The notes under the pieces: generated by a model
Told to the model about the DNA's origin: nothing
The model's input: only the letters and a program-made list of their open reading frames with translations
Database searches by the model: none
In this document: positions 45,417-53,491 of the stretch, in pieces
Position numbering within the stretch: position 1 is the first letter of the stretch
Layout of the letters: each line of letters opens with the position of its first letter
Made by a program: the position numbers and the translations under genes
Source of the DNA: Streptomyces dangxiongensis
Lineage (GTDB): Bacteria > Actinomycetota > Actinomycetes > Streptomycetales > Streptomycetaceae
NCBI RefSeq assembly: GCF_003675325.1
Contig: NZ_CP033073.1
Coordinates: forward strand, 6,634,001-6,698,000
Length of the DNA: 64,000 bases
Direction of reading: 5' to 3'

Positions 45417-45458
45417 TGACGGCTGACGGCTGACGGCTGACGGCCGACGCCTGACGGC
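45417..45458 (+). repeat. Tandem heptamer TGACGGC
   Basis: Four perfect TGACGGC units (45417-45444), a variant unit CGACGCC, and one more TGACGGC, starting 26 bases after ung. They carry no gene; probably slippage-prone DNA between ung and the next gene. Confidence 0.75.
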
Positions 45459-45617
45459 CGCCGCGGCGCGGTCCGGAACCAGGGGGGCCGCGCCGGTCCG
45501 CCGACAGCCCGTTACCGGCCGTCCGGGGCGGCCTGCCGGGGATTGCCGGCGGCGCCGGTTAGCGTCGGGGGCAGACGGCTGACCGGACGAACAGCCGACG
45601 ACGGCCTGGAGGGCGCG

Positions 45618-46136
45618 GTGGCGGAGCGACAGGGACAGGCGGCGCCCGATGCCGTGCTGACGCGGATCGGTCAGGTCGTGATGCTGCACCACGGCGGCGA
45701 CCGTGAGGAGGCCCGCAGCCGCTTCCTGGACCTGTGGGCGGAGCTCGGCGAGGACGGTGCCCCCCTGCACCGCTGCACCCTGGCCCACTACCTGGCGGAC
45801 ACCCAGGACGACCCGGCGGACGAACTGGCCTGGGACCTGCGCGCGTTGTCGGCGGCCGAGGAGCTGTCGGACGGACGGGCGGCCGGCGACCCGGACAGCG
45901 TCCAGGGCTTCCTGCCCTCCCTGCACCTCAACCTGGCCGCCGACTACGTCAAGCTGGGCCGCGCCGACGCGGCCCGCAGCCACCTGCGCCGCGCCCGCGG
46001 CGCCGCGGGCCATCTGGCGGACGACGGCTACGGCGCGGGCGTGCGGTCCGCGATCAGCCGGCTAGAACTCCGGCTGGGCCAGGACAACACCCCGGGCGAC
46101 GACGGCTGGTCACCACCGCGACAACGCCCCAGCTAG
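45618..46136 (+). CDS. Helical-repeat (TPR-like) protein, 172 aa
   Basis: A soluble all-helical protein: TRIGQVVMLHHGGDREEARSRFLDLWAELGEDG, LHRCTLAHYLADTQDDPADELAWDLRALSAAEEL, LHLNLAADYVKLGRADAARSHLRRA. The last helices look like one TPR unit. The GTG at 45618 is preceded by GGAGGGC. A conserved actinobacterial hypothetical; function unknown. Confidence 0.75.
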   Translation: MAERQGQAAPDAVLTRIGQVVMLHHGGDREEARSRFLDLWAELGEDGAPLHRCTLAHYLADTQDDPADELAWDLRALSAAEELSDGRAAGDPDSVQGFLPSLHLNLAADYVKLGRADAARSHLRRARGAAGHLADDGYGAGVRSAISRLELRLGQDNTPGDDGWSPPRQRPS

Positions 46137-46319
46137 CGCACGTCCGCGCGGCGCGGCCTGGCCGGCAACCGCGCCGTCGTCGCCGTACGCGACACCGTGA
46201 TCGCGGCCCCGTCGCAGGCCGGACCCGTGCTCTGCCCGCTCGGTCACGACGGCATCGCCGACCCGCGGCCCCCGTATGCTGCCGGGGACGCGCACATCGG
46301 CAGCGGTAGGGGAGAGCAC

Positions 46320-47231
46320 GTGAAGGTCGGCTGCATCGGACTCGGGGACATCGCGCGGAAGGCGTACTTGCCGGTGCTGGGCGCGCAGCCGGGGATCGAC
46401 CTGCATGTGCAGACCCGTACGCCCGCCACCCTCCACCGTGTCGCCGACACCCTGCACCTGCCGGCCGAGCGGCGGCACACCACCCTGGACGCGCTGCTCG
46501 CCGCCGGTCTCGACGCGGCCTTCGTGCACGCCCCCACCGCCGTCCACCCCGAGATCGTCACGCGGTTGCTCGAGGCGGGCGTGCCGACCTATGTGGACAA
46601 GCCGCTCGCCTATCACCTCGCCGACTCCGAACGGCTGGTGGACCTCGCCGACCGGCGCGGTGTGACGCTGGCCGTCGGCTTCAACCGCCGGTACGCCCCG
46701 GGGTACACGCAGTGCCTGGACCACCCGCGCGAGCTGATCCTGATGCAGAAGAACCGGATCGGGCTGCCGGAGGAGGCACGCTCGATGATCCTGGACGACT
46801 TCATCCACGTCCTCGACACCCTGCGCTTCCTGGCGCCCGGCCCGATCGACGACGTGACCGTCCGGGCCCGCGCCGAGGACGGGCTGCTCCACCACGTCGT
46901 GGTCCAGCTCGGCGGTGACGGCTTCACCGCGCTCGGCGTGATGAACCGGCTCAGCGGCTCCGGCGAGGAGATCCTGGAGGTCTCCGGGCAGGACAGCAAG
47001 CGCCAGGTGCTCAACCTCGCCGAGGTGATCGACCACAAGGGACAGCCGACCGTGCGCCGGCGCGGCGACTGGGTGCCGGTGGCCCGGCAGCGCGGCATCG
47101 AGCAGGCGGCCCTCGCCTTCCTCGACGCCGTGCGGGCCGGAAGGACGCTCAGCGCCCGGGACGCACTGGCGACTCACGAACTGTGCGAACGGGTCGTACG
47201 AGCGGTGCGGGACCGCTGCGGCGCAGCCTGA
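46320..47231 (+). CDS. Gfo/Idh/MocA-family oxidoreductase
   Basis: A 303-aa NAD(P)-dependent sugar/polyol dehydrogenase type protein. Rossmann start VGCIGLGDIARKAYLPVL, the catalytic-Lys motif VDKPLAYHLADSERL, then NRRYAPGY. GTG 46320 has GGGGAG upstream. Its 3' end overlaps the convergent lnt gene by 83 bp. Confidence 0.88.
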   Translation: MKVGCIGLGDIARKAYLPVLGAQPGIDLHVQTRTPATLHRVADTLHLPAERRHTTLDALLAAGLDAAFVHAPTAVHPEIVTRLLEAGVPTYVDKPLAYHLADSERLVDLADRRGVTLAVGFNRRYAPGYTQCLDHPRELILMQKNRIGLPEEARSMILDDFIHVLDTLRFLAPGPIDDVTVRARAEDGLLHHVVVQLGGDGFTALGVMNRLSGSGEEILEVSGQDSKRQVLNLAEVIDHKGQPTVRRRGDWVPVARQRGIEQAALAFLDAVRAGRTLSARDALATHELCERVVRAVRDRCGAA

Positions 47232-48723
47232 GCGCCCGCGCCCACTCGGTCACGCACAGCACGGCCAGCACCAGCAGCGCGGCGGGCATCGGCCAGTCCC
47301 CGTAGCGGACGTACGGCGTGACACCGTGCGCGAGCGGTACGTCGTACACGCGGGCGGCGTCCGCGCCGGTACCGAGCCACGGCCCGAGGCGCTGCCCCTC
47401 CGGGCCGTACACCGCCGACACACCCGTGAGGGTGGCGTGCACCATCGGGCGGCCGGTCTCCGCGGCACGCAGCGCGGCCAGCGAGGCGTGCTGCTCCGGC
47501 GCCCAACTGTGCTGGAAGGAGGAGGTCGACGACTGGCCGAGGAGAAGGTCCGCGCCGTTCTCGGCGAGATGCCGGCTCATGTCCGGGAACGCGGTCTCGA
47601 AGCACACCAGCGGCCCGATCCGCAGCCCGTGCCCCACCTTCATCACCGTCTGTCCGCTGCCGCGCCGCCGGTCCTCGCCGGCCGCGCGGCCCACGGAGGT
47701 GACCCAGCCGAGCACGGAACGCGCCGGTATGTACTCGCCGAACGGGACCAGCCGCATCTTGTCGTACCGGTCGCCGGTCAGCCCGTCCGGGCCGACCAGG
47801 ACCGAACTCTTGTATATGCCGGGCCGGTCGGAGCGGCGTGCGTCCACGTTGACCAGCACATCGGCGCCGGTCCGCCGGGCGAGGGCCGCTATCCGCCGGG
47901 CCAGGTCCGGCCGGTCGTCCAGGTCGAAACCGACGCTGGACTCGCCCCACACGACCAGGTCGACATCCTGCCCGGCGAGCCGCCGGGTCAGCCGCTCCTC
48001 CCGGTCGAACCGCTTCTCGCCGCTGTCCTGGCCGGCCACGACCCCCGGCTGGACGACGGCGACCCGCACCCGGCCGTCGACCTCCGGGCGCGGCGCCCAC
48101 GACCAGGCGGCCGAGGCCGCGGCGGCCGTCGCGACCAGCGAGGCCACGGCCGGCAGGCGGGCGGCGCGGACGGAGACCAGCACGGCTGCCGCCACGTTGA
48201 CGGCCACCACCAGGAAGCTGAGCAGCCACACCCCGCCGACCGAGGCCAGCCGCAGCGCCGGACCGACCTGCCACTGGCTGGCGCCCAGCATGCCCCACGG
48301 CCCGCCCAGGCCCTGCCAGGAGCGGACCAGTTCCACCCCGAGCCAGGCGGACGGCAGCACCAGCAGCGCGGCGGCGGCCCGCCCCGGCGACGGCGTTCCG
48401 CCGAGCAACCGGCGCACCAGCCAGCCCCAGGGCGCCCAGAGCGCGCCGAGCAGGACGGCTATCAGGAAGATGAACATGTGCAGGCTCGGCAGCAGCCAGT
48501 GGTGCACGGCCACGAGGAAGCCGAAACCGCCGCACCAGCCGTCGTACGCCGCACGCCGCCCGGTGGGCGCCGTGCGGGCCAGAAGCAGCCACGGCCCCAG
48601 GGCGACGTACGCGAACCACCACAGCGACGGCGCCGGGAACGCGAGTACGGGCAGGGCACCCGCGAGGGCCGCGGCGCCGGAGCGCGGCCAGGGGGAGGTC
48701 AGCCAGCGGTCGATCATCCTCAT
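47149..48723 (-). CDS. lnt: Apolipoprotein N-acyltransferase
   Basis: A 524-aa membrane enzyme that acylates the N-terminal Cys of lipoproteins. Five or six N-terminal helices, then a nitrilase domain with the triad in VVWGESSVGFDL (Glu), YDKMRLVPFGEYIP (Lys) and GPLVCFETAFPD (Cys). A C-terminal helix and basic tail follow. ATG 48723 has GGGAGGG 6 bases upstream; the longer open frame to 49020 is not coding. The C terminus overlaps the convergent Gfo/Idh gene. Confidence 0.93.
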   Translation of the reverse strand: MRMIDRWLTSPWPRSGAAALAGALPVLAFPAPSLWWFAYVALGPWLLLARTAPTGRRAAYDGWCGGFGFLVAVHHWLLPSLHMFIFLIAVLLGALWAPWGWLVRRLLGGTPSPGRAAAALLVLPSAWLGVELVRSWQGLGGPWGMLGASQWQVGPALRLASVGGVWLLSFLVVAVNVAAAVLVSVRAARLPAVASLVATAAAASAAWSWAPRPEVDGRVRVAVVQPGVVAGQDSGEKRFDREERLTRRLAGQDVDLVVWGESSVGFDLDDRPDLARRIAALARRTGADVLVNVDARRSDRPGIYKSSVLVGPDGLTGDRYDKMRLVPFGEYIPARSVLGWVTSVGRAAGEDRRRGSGQTVMKVGHGLRIGPLVCFETAFPDMSRHLAENGADLLLGQSSTSSFQHSWAPEQHASLAALRAAETGRPMVHATLTGVSAVYGPEGQRLGPWLGTGADAARVYDVPLAHGVTPYVRYGDWPMPAALLVLAVLCVTEWARALRLRRSGPAPLVRPVRTVRESPVRPGR

Positions 48724-48902
48724 AGGGACCCTCCCTACCCAGCGAATGCTCCAGTGTGCGTGTGCGAGTCCGATCTGTGACAGGGGGTCCGGAACGGGCG
48801 CGCCGCAGGGCCGGGGCCGGGTGGTGTGATGGCCGCGGGCCGCACGCGCGGGGGTGCCCGGGGGGCCGAGGCGGGGGCCTGTGCCCCCGGATTCCCGTGC
48901 CG

Positions 48903-49379
48903 CTACGGCACCGGCACCTCCGCGGCCGGCGGTCGGCGCCACTTCTCGTGCGCGACGGCCTCGCGCAGCCGCCAGCCCTGCGGTGTGCGCAGCAGCGCGA
49001 AGTCGTAGCGGCCCCCGCACATCAGGTCCGGCGCGGCGGGGGCGCCGGCGTCCGTTAACCGCGTCGGGGTGAGGTAGTCGGCCCGTACCCGGGCGGTGTC
49101 ACCGGTGTCGTGGTCCAACAGGCCGAACCGGACCCGGCGGTTGACGATCAGGTGCTGACGGACGGCGAACGGCGCCGTGCTCTCGGCGAGCCAGCCGGCG
49201 ACCTGCCCCGCGTCACCCTCGATGCCGCCGGCCGCACGGTAGTCGGCCCGCCCGTCCGCCGTGAACAGCCCCTCGTACGCCGTCCAGTCACCGTCGCCCA
49301 CCGCCACGGCGTACTCGGTGACCAGGTCGTCCACGGCCAGCCGGTCCATCACGATCGCGAGTTCCGCACGCTGCGTCAT
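48903..49379 (-). CDS. SnoaL/NTF2-like protein
   Basis: A 158-aa cone-fold protein: IVMDRLAVDDLVTEYAVAVGDGDWTAYEGLFTADGRADYR, then RQHLIVNRRVRFGLLDHDTGDTARVRADYLTP and the terminal YDFALLRTPQGWRLREAVAHEKW. May be an isomerase, hydratase or a ligand-binding protein. ATG 49379 opens the conserved part; the frame is open upstream. Confidence 0.85.
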   Translation of the reverse strand: MTQRAELAIVMDRLAVDDLVTEYAVAVGDGDWTAYEGLFTADGRADYRAAGGIEGDAGQVAGWLAESTAPFAVRQHLIVNRRVRFGLLDHDTGDTARVRADYLTPTRLTDAGAPAAPDLMCGGRYDFALLRTPQGWRLREAVAHEKWRRPPAAEVPVP

Positions 49380-49470
49380 CGGCACAGTGTTGGGCACGTG
49401 GGACGCGGCGCCAAGGGGGCGCCCGATATTCGGTGGTGCGCGGGGCGGCCGGCACCCGAACCTTGTCCCC

Positions 49471-50082
49471 GTGAACGAACAACCCGTCGAAACCGAGCCC
49501 AAGTTCCGGGTCCGGGCCCGGCACACCGACTCCGCGGTCGTCGTCTACCAGGCCTACCGCCCCGGGATCGGCCGCCCGGCCGCCCGCAACGGACGCTTCC
49601 CGGCCACCTGGAAGCGGGACCGGATGACCTGGATCAAGCCGTCTTTCCTGTGGATGATGTACCGCTGCGGCTGGGGCACCAAGGAGGGCCAGGAGACGGT
49701 CCTCGCCGTCGAGGTGAGGCGGGAGGGCTTCGAGTGGGCCCTGCGGCACGCCTGTCTGTCCCATCACGCGCCTGCCCTGCACCCGGACCGAGCGGCCTGG
49801 AAACGGGAGCTGGCCCGCAGTCCCGCCCGCGTCCAGTGGGACCCGGAGCGCGATCTGCACCACAACCCGCTGCCGTACCGGTCGTTGCAGCTCGGGCTGG
49901 GCGGGGAAGCGGCCGTCCGGTACGCCGACGAGTGGATCGTCGGCATCGAGGACGTGACCCCGCTGGCCACGGAGATCCACGGTCTGGTGCGGGCGGGCGA
50001 CGAGGAGCGGGCGAGGGGGCTGCTGCCCGGGGAGCGGCCGTACCCGGTGGCGGACGAGGTGCTGGCGCGTCTGCGGGCGTAG
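49471..50082 (+). CDS. DUF4291 family protein
   Basis: A 203-aa protein with DUF4291 marks: VVVYQAYRPGIGRPAARNGRF, MTWIKPSFLWMMYRCGWGTKEGQE, VQWDPERDLHHNPLPYRSLQLGL and WIVGIEDVTPL. Function unknown. GTG start at 49471. Divergent from the SnoaL-like gene, with 91 bp between. Confidence 0.88.
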   Translation: MNEQPVETEPKFRVRARHTDSAVVVYQAYRPGIGRPAARNGRFPATWKRDRMTWIKPSFLWMMYRCGWGTKEGQETVLAVEVRREGFEWALRHACLSHHAPALHPDRAAWKRELARSPARVQWDPERDLHHNPLPYRSLQLGLGGEAAVRYADEWIVGIEDVTPLATEIHGLVRAGDEERARGLLPGERPYPVADEVLARLRA

Positions 50083-50090
50083 GCGGCCGA

Positions 50091-50270
50091 TCAGGCCGCC
50101 TCGACGACCTGCCCGCGGACCGCCGCCGCCCACTCGACCACCAACAGCTCGTACTCCGCGCGCTCCTGGGCCGACAGGGTGCCGCCCGCGCGCAGCCACA
50201 GCGCCCGGATCTGGTCGTTGATCTCGGCGGCGGACCGCACGGAACCAGGGGGCGGGGAATCGGGGGACAT
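50091..50270 (-). CDS. Conserved 59-aa hypothetical protein
   Basis: ATG 50270 to TGA 50091. A helical, acidic small protein with EINDQIRALWLRAGGTLSAQERAEYELLVVEWAAAV. I recognise this as a widespread Streptomyces small protein of unknown role. Convergent with DUF4291 (9 bp apart). Confidence 0.75.
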   Translation of the reverse strand: MSPDSPPPGSVRSAAEINDQIRALWLRAGGTLSAQERAEYELLVVEWAAAVRGQVVEAA

Positions 50271-50293
50271 GCGGGCCAGCCTAGGGGCAGGAG

Positions 50294-50322
50294 TTGACCC
50301 TGCGCCACCGAATGGCTACACA
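50294..50322 (+). promoter_or_regulatory. Sigma-70-like promoter in the gap before the uppP remnant
   Basis: TTGACC (50294-50299), a 17-base spacer, TACACA (50317-50322). It points to a possible ATG at 50329 (84-codon Arg-rich frame to 50583 with no recognisable family). GGCATATGCC, the same palindrome as at 9710-9719, occurs at 50394-50403. I cannot tell whether a gene here is real. Confidence 0.3.
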
Positions 50323-50524
50323 GCAGGTATGGGCTCGGTCACGGCCGAGGCCTGCGCCGTACCCCCGGTCCCGTACGTCCACCCAGCCCAGAAGGCATAT
50401 GCCGGTCTGGCGCGCCGGGCGGAAGGGCGCGGGAGATGTCCGAAACGGCAGCGGGGCGGGGGAGTCGGGCGCCGACGCGCGACGGCGCTCCAGGCAACGC
50501 GGGGGTGGTTCGCGCGGGCCGGGG

Positions 50525-50662
50525 TCAGCTCGCGGACTCGGCCGCGTGCGGGCTCAGGACGCCCGCCGAGACCAGGGCGATGATGACGATGCCGAGGGCG
50601 ACGCGGTACCAGACGAACGGCATGAAGCTCTTGTTGGAGATCCACTTCATGAACCAGTTCAT
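50525..50662 (-). pseudogene. uppP remnant, last ~45 codons
   Basis: The minus frame reads MNWFMKWISNKSFMPFVWYR, then VALGIVIIALVSAGVLSPHAAE and stops at 50525. This is the C-terminal end of undecaprenyl-diphosphatase UppP. All catalytic motifs are gone; upstream sequence is unrelated. The break marks the left edge of the accessory region. Confidence 0.85.
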
Positions 50663-50817
50663 GCGTCGAGGTCCTGAGCGGCTTTGACCTGCTGTTTCCA
50701 CCACTCTTCAAGATCGAATCGAAGAGTAGTGGGAGATGGCACCTTCCAGTGCTCTCCCTCGCCGGCCAGGAAGCGCAGCCACCTGGTTTGCAGCGAATCG
50801 GCAATCTCCTGCTCCAT
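50659..50817 (-). CDS. 52-aa ORF fused to the uppP break
   Basis: ATG 50817 with GAGG 7 bases upstream; the protein is Trp-rich and acidic, with SLQTRWLRFLAGEGEHWKVP and RFDLEEWWKQQVKAAQD. The stop overlaps the first ATG of the uppP remnant as ATGA. Codon use is less GC-biased than the neighbours. It could be a genuine small protein brought in with the insertion, or the tail of a larger lost gene. Confidence 0.4.
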   Translation of the reverse strand: MEQEIADSLQTRWLRFLAGEGEHWKVPSPTTLRFDLEEWWKQQVKAAQDLDA

Positions 50818-51018
50818 GGTCAGCCTCGATGCGTCGGCGGTGATCGCTGTTTCTTGAGGTGATCAGTTCACCCCAGTTTGTCCCGAGGGTGTCGGGCGAG
50901 GTCGTCGCGTGTCGCTGCGGCTGCGCCGGGTTCCACGGGGCCGGAGACTGCGGGTTCCCTCCGTTCTGGTCTTCGTCGGGTCGGGGTCCGGCTGTCAGAC
51001 ATCCCACGCGTAGTGCTG

Positions 51019-51098
51019 TCAAGCTGCGGCTGGGAGGGTTGCGTGGTGTGACCAGGCGGTGGCCTCGTTGTAGAGGGTGCGGGTCTTGAGGCGGGCGG
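51019..51098 (-). pseudogene. Transposase C-terminal remnant
   Basis: A minus-strand frame reading RLKTRTLYNEATAWSHHATLPAAA and stop. It looks like the end of an insertion-sequence transposase, family not assigned. It abuts the ISL3 remnant; the preceding 200 bp (50818-51018) hold no other supported feature. Confidence 0.4.
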
Positions 51099-51445
51099 CC
51101 GCACGCCTCGCCGGCCTGCTGGCCGTGCCCGTCTCGCGCAGCACCGCGCTGCGTCACCTGCGGCGCCTGCCGCTGCCGCAGCAGGCCATCCCGCAGGTGA
51201 TCGGCGTGGACGATTTCGCCCTGCGGCGTCGCCACCGCTACGCCACGATCATCACGGACGCCGAAACCGGCCGACGCGTCGCAGTCCTGCCTGACCGAGA
51301 GGCCGCAACGCTGGAGTCCTGGCTGCGCGAACATCCTGGTATCGAGATCGTTTGCCGGGACGGCTCGGCCACCTACGCAGAGACCATCCGCCGCGCCCTG
51401 CCCGACGCGGTCCAGATCAGCGACCGATGGCACCTCTGGCGCGTG
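51095..51445 (+). pseudogene. ISL3-family transposase fragment
   Basis: RLAGLLAVPVSRSTALRHLRRLP, then QVIGVDDFALRRRHRYATIITDAETGRRV, IVCRDGSATYAETIRRALPDAVQISDRWHLW. This is the middle of an ISL3 DDE transposase with the first Asp (VDD) and second Asp (CRD) in place. Both ends and the catalytic Glu are missing. Confidence 0.8.
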
Positions 51446-51571
51446 CGCCGTGAAGCGCCGATTGATCGAGTGGAGGTGGGAGACCTTCGCCGCTGCATCT
51501 TCAGGGGCTTCATGAAATGCCGTCACCAGTTGCCCCAGCGAGGATGCGGTGCCGACAAGAGCACGCTGGTG

Positions 51572-52462
51572 CTATGCCGGTTGAAGGGCCCTCGTTACAG
51601 CGCGGCTGACGTGATCACGGACCACCTTGGCGGACACGTAGGAGAGCGCCTCCGCCAGTGCGTCGGACACGGAGGCGAACTGGCCCTCTTGCTGGCGCAG
51701 ATGGGCATCAAGGAAGTGAACCAACGCACCTGTGGCGCTGCAGCGGGCCTGCCGCGTGTACAGCACGGTGAGGGAGAAGGCCCAGCAGGCGTGAAGGAAG
51801 CCGTAGACGGGACGAGGAGTTCCCCGCCAGGGGGAGAAGAAGGTGACGTCGGCGGGGAGATGCACGTCGTGTGCGGCCAAGGCGTCGTTGAGCCAGTTGT
51901 GGGCGGCCTCGTGGATCAGGTCGCGGGCCAGGACCTCGGGGTGCGCGGTGTAGTCGGTGAAGACCGTGCCCGGGAGGCGGGTGAGGGCCCAGCTGTGGAG
52001 GGTCTCGTCGAGTCGGCGGCGGTTGAGCAGGCAGATGACGGGGGCGTGCTGGGTGAGCAGGGCGCCGAAGCCGTGCTCGGTCGCGGAGGCGAGGGCGGCA
52101 CGAACGAGTCCAAGGGCCTCGGGTGGGGCAGGGCTGGCGTCGGGGCCTACGAGGTAGTACGCGGTCTCGGAGATCTCCGAGCGGAGCAGGTCCGCGGGGC
52201 GCGGTCTGAGCACGATGTGCGGGCCGACCGACAGGTGGGTCAGGTCTCGCACCGTCGTACGGCGGTACCAGGCGAGGCGGTCCGCGTCCCGGGCGCGCGC
52301 CGCATGTTCGGCGCCTTCGAGCAGGTGGTGGGCCACCGCGTAGTCGAGGGCGGACGAGCCGAGGCGGTTGCCGAGTACGGAGGCGATACGTCTGGTCCGT
52401 TGGCGCTGGTGGTCGGCGATACCGCCGAGGGCGACCAGAGCTTCCGGGGAGAGAGCGCTCAT
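51572..52462 (-). CDS. HExxH-type peptide beta-hydroxylase candidate (RiPP modification)
   Basis: A 296-aa protein of the HEXXH-motif peptide-modification family found beside radical SAM RiPP genes; members are described as 2-oxoglutarate-dependent peptide hydroxylases. Marks: SALDYAVAHHLLEGAEHAARARDADRL, a central HAPVICLLNRRRLDETLHSW, HPEVLARDLIHEAAHNWLND with HEAAH at 184-188, and GFLHACWAF. It is the last gene of the operon, 57 bp after the candidate precursor. Confidence 0.8.
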   Translation of the reverse strand: MSALSPEALVALGGIADHQRQRTRRIASVLGNRLGSSALDYAVAHHLLEGAEHAARARDADRLAWYRRTTVRDLTHLSVGPHIVLRPRPADLLRSEISETAYYLVGPDASPAPPEALGLVRAALASATEHGFGALLTQHAPVICLLNRRRLDETLHSWALTRLPGTVFTDYTAHPEVLARDLIHEAAHNWLNDALAAHDVHLPADVTFFSPWRGTPRPVYGFLHACWAFSLTVLYTRQARCSATGALVHFLDAHLRQQEGQFASVSDALAEALSYVSAKVVRDHVSRAVTRALQPA

Positions 52463-52519
52463 CTGGGGCTCCGGGAGTAGAACGGGGCCGGACCGGGACG
52501 GGCCCGGCCCCGTGGCGGG

Positions 52520-52681
52520 TCAGGACTCGGTCGTGGGCTCAGCGGCGTCAGGCTGCACCGTGGTGGCCAGCCAGGTCTCGGTGGCCGCGTTGGAGGTGTG
52601 CGCGGTGGTGCGCACGGGGTCGCTGTCACGCAGGGACGCGACCGCCTCCAGGAACTCGTCGAACGTCTTGTCGTCTGCCAC
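52520..52681 (-). CDS. Candidate RiPP precursor peptide, 53 aa
   Basis: GTG 52681 (GGAG about 12 bases upstream) to TGA 52520. An acidic N-terminal half resembles a leader (MADDKTFDEFLEAVASLRDS). The C-terminal half is rich in Thr, Ala and Pro, with one Trp, and ends AEPTTES. It has no Cys and no FxSxx ending. It lies between the 2OG oxygenase and HExxH genes in the same direction, the typical place for a precursor. No maturation site can be assigned from sequence alone. Confidence 0.7.
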   Translation of the reverse strand: MADDKTFDEFLEAVASLRDSDPVRTTAHTSNAATETWLATTVQPDAAEPTTES

Positions 52682-52771
52682 TGCTCGCTCTCTCCTCAGG
52701 TAGGGGCGGTGGGTCGGGGCGAAGGGCTGGTGCGGGCGGGCCGCGGGGGCCGGTCACGGATGCATGGCTCC

Positions 52772-53491
52772 TTACTCGGAGACGAAGAGCGTCAGGAACT
52801 TGCGAACGCGGCCGACGCGGACCGGTTCGGTGCCGTGGACGAGCTGGCTGCCGAAGACCACGAGAGTGCCGGGAGCGGGTGCGACGCTCCAGCGGGTGCG
52901 GGGCATGGCACGAAACCAGGGGGAGGACATGTCTGTTCCGTCGTGTGCGAAGCGCATACCCGGGGCGTAACCCGACCCGGTCGGCGCCTCGTCGGCGGTC
53001 CAGGCGGCGTCGCTGCCCGTGGTCTCCACGTAGAACGCCCCGCCTGTGTCCTGGATGTCCGTGAGCGTGACCGTCGCGGCGGCGATCTGCCGGGGACGGG
53101 TGAGGGGATCGGGGGCGATGCCGTCGGCATGCGGGGTGATGTACTGGCCGGCGCCGTACTCGAGGTAGATCCACGGCCGGTGGCCGGTGACCGACGGAAG
53201 GGTGCGCGTGATGGCGGCCATGTGGAGCTTGAGGGCCTGGTCGAGGAGGGTGGTCGCCTCGTACGGGATGTCGGTCATCTCGATCCGGCCGGCCGGCTCG
53301 TAGACGTCCTGCGCCTCGGCGGGGGAGTGACCGGGGATCTCGTGGATGGTCGTATGGCGGCCCGCGCCGTACCGGTCGCGCCCGAGGGGGCCGAGCGCGT
53401 CGTCCATGACGTCGTTGAGGCGCTCGATCTCGTTCGGTCTGAGGAAGCCCTCCACGGTCCGGATGGACAGCGTCTCGGCGATGTGGATCAC
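52772..53491 (-). CDS. 2-oxoglutarate/Fe(II)-dependent oxygenase (prolyl-hydroxylase fold)
   Basis: A 239-aa protein. The facial triad is visible as QYITPHADG (His 121, Asp 123) and SQLVHGTEPV (His 219), followed by the 2OG-binding Arg in VGRVRKFLTLF. Probably hydroxylates or desaturates the peptide or a small molecule in the cluster. The GTG start overlaps the radical SAM stop as GTGA, so the two are coupled. Confidence 0.85.
   Translation of the reverse strand: MIHIAETLSIRTVEGFLRPNEIERLNDVMDDALGPLGRDRYGAGRHTTIHEIPGHSPAEAQDVYEPAGRIEMTDIPYEATTLLDQALKLHMAAITRTLPSVTGHRPWIYLEYGAGQYITPHADGIAPDPLTRPRQIAAATVTLTDIQDTGGAFYVETTGSDAAWTADEAPTGSGYAPGMRFAHDGTDMSSPWFRAMPRTRWSVAPAPGTLVVFGSQLVHGTEPVRVGRVRKFLTLFVSE

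Noticed and set aside
50329..50583. 84-codon plus-strand ORF after a promoter-like sequence
   Set aside because: Arg-rich, no family and no clear ribosome site; open frames of this size are common at this GC. It is mentioned only with the promoter entry.
52520..52681. FxSxx-type precursor (Fxs system)
   Set aside because: The radical SAM/HExxH context fits loosely, but the peptide ends TTES and lacks the FxSxx terminus.
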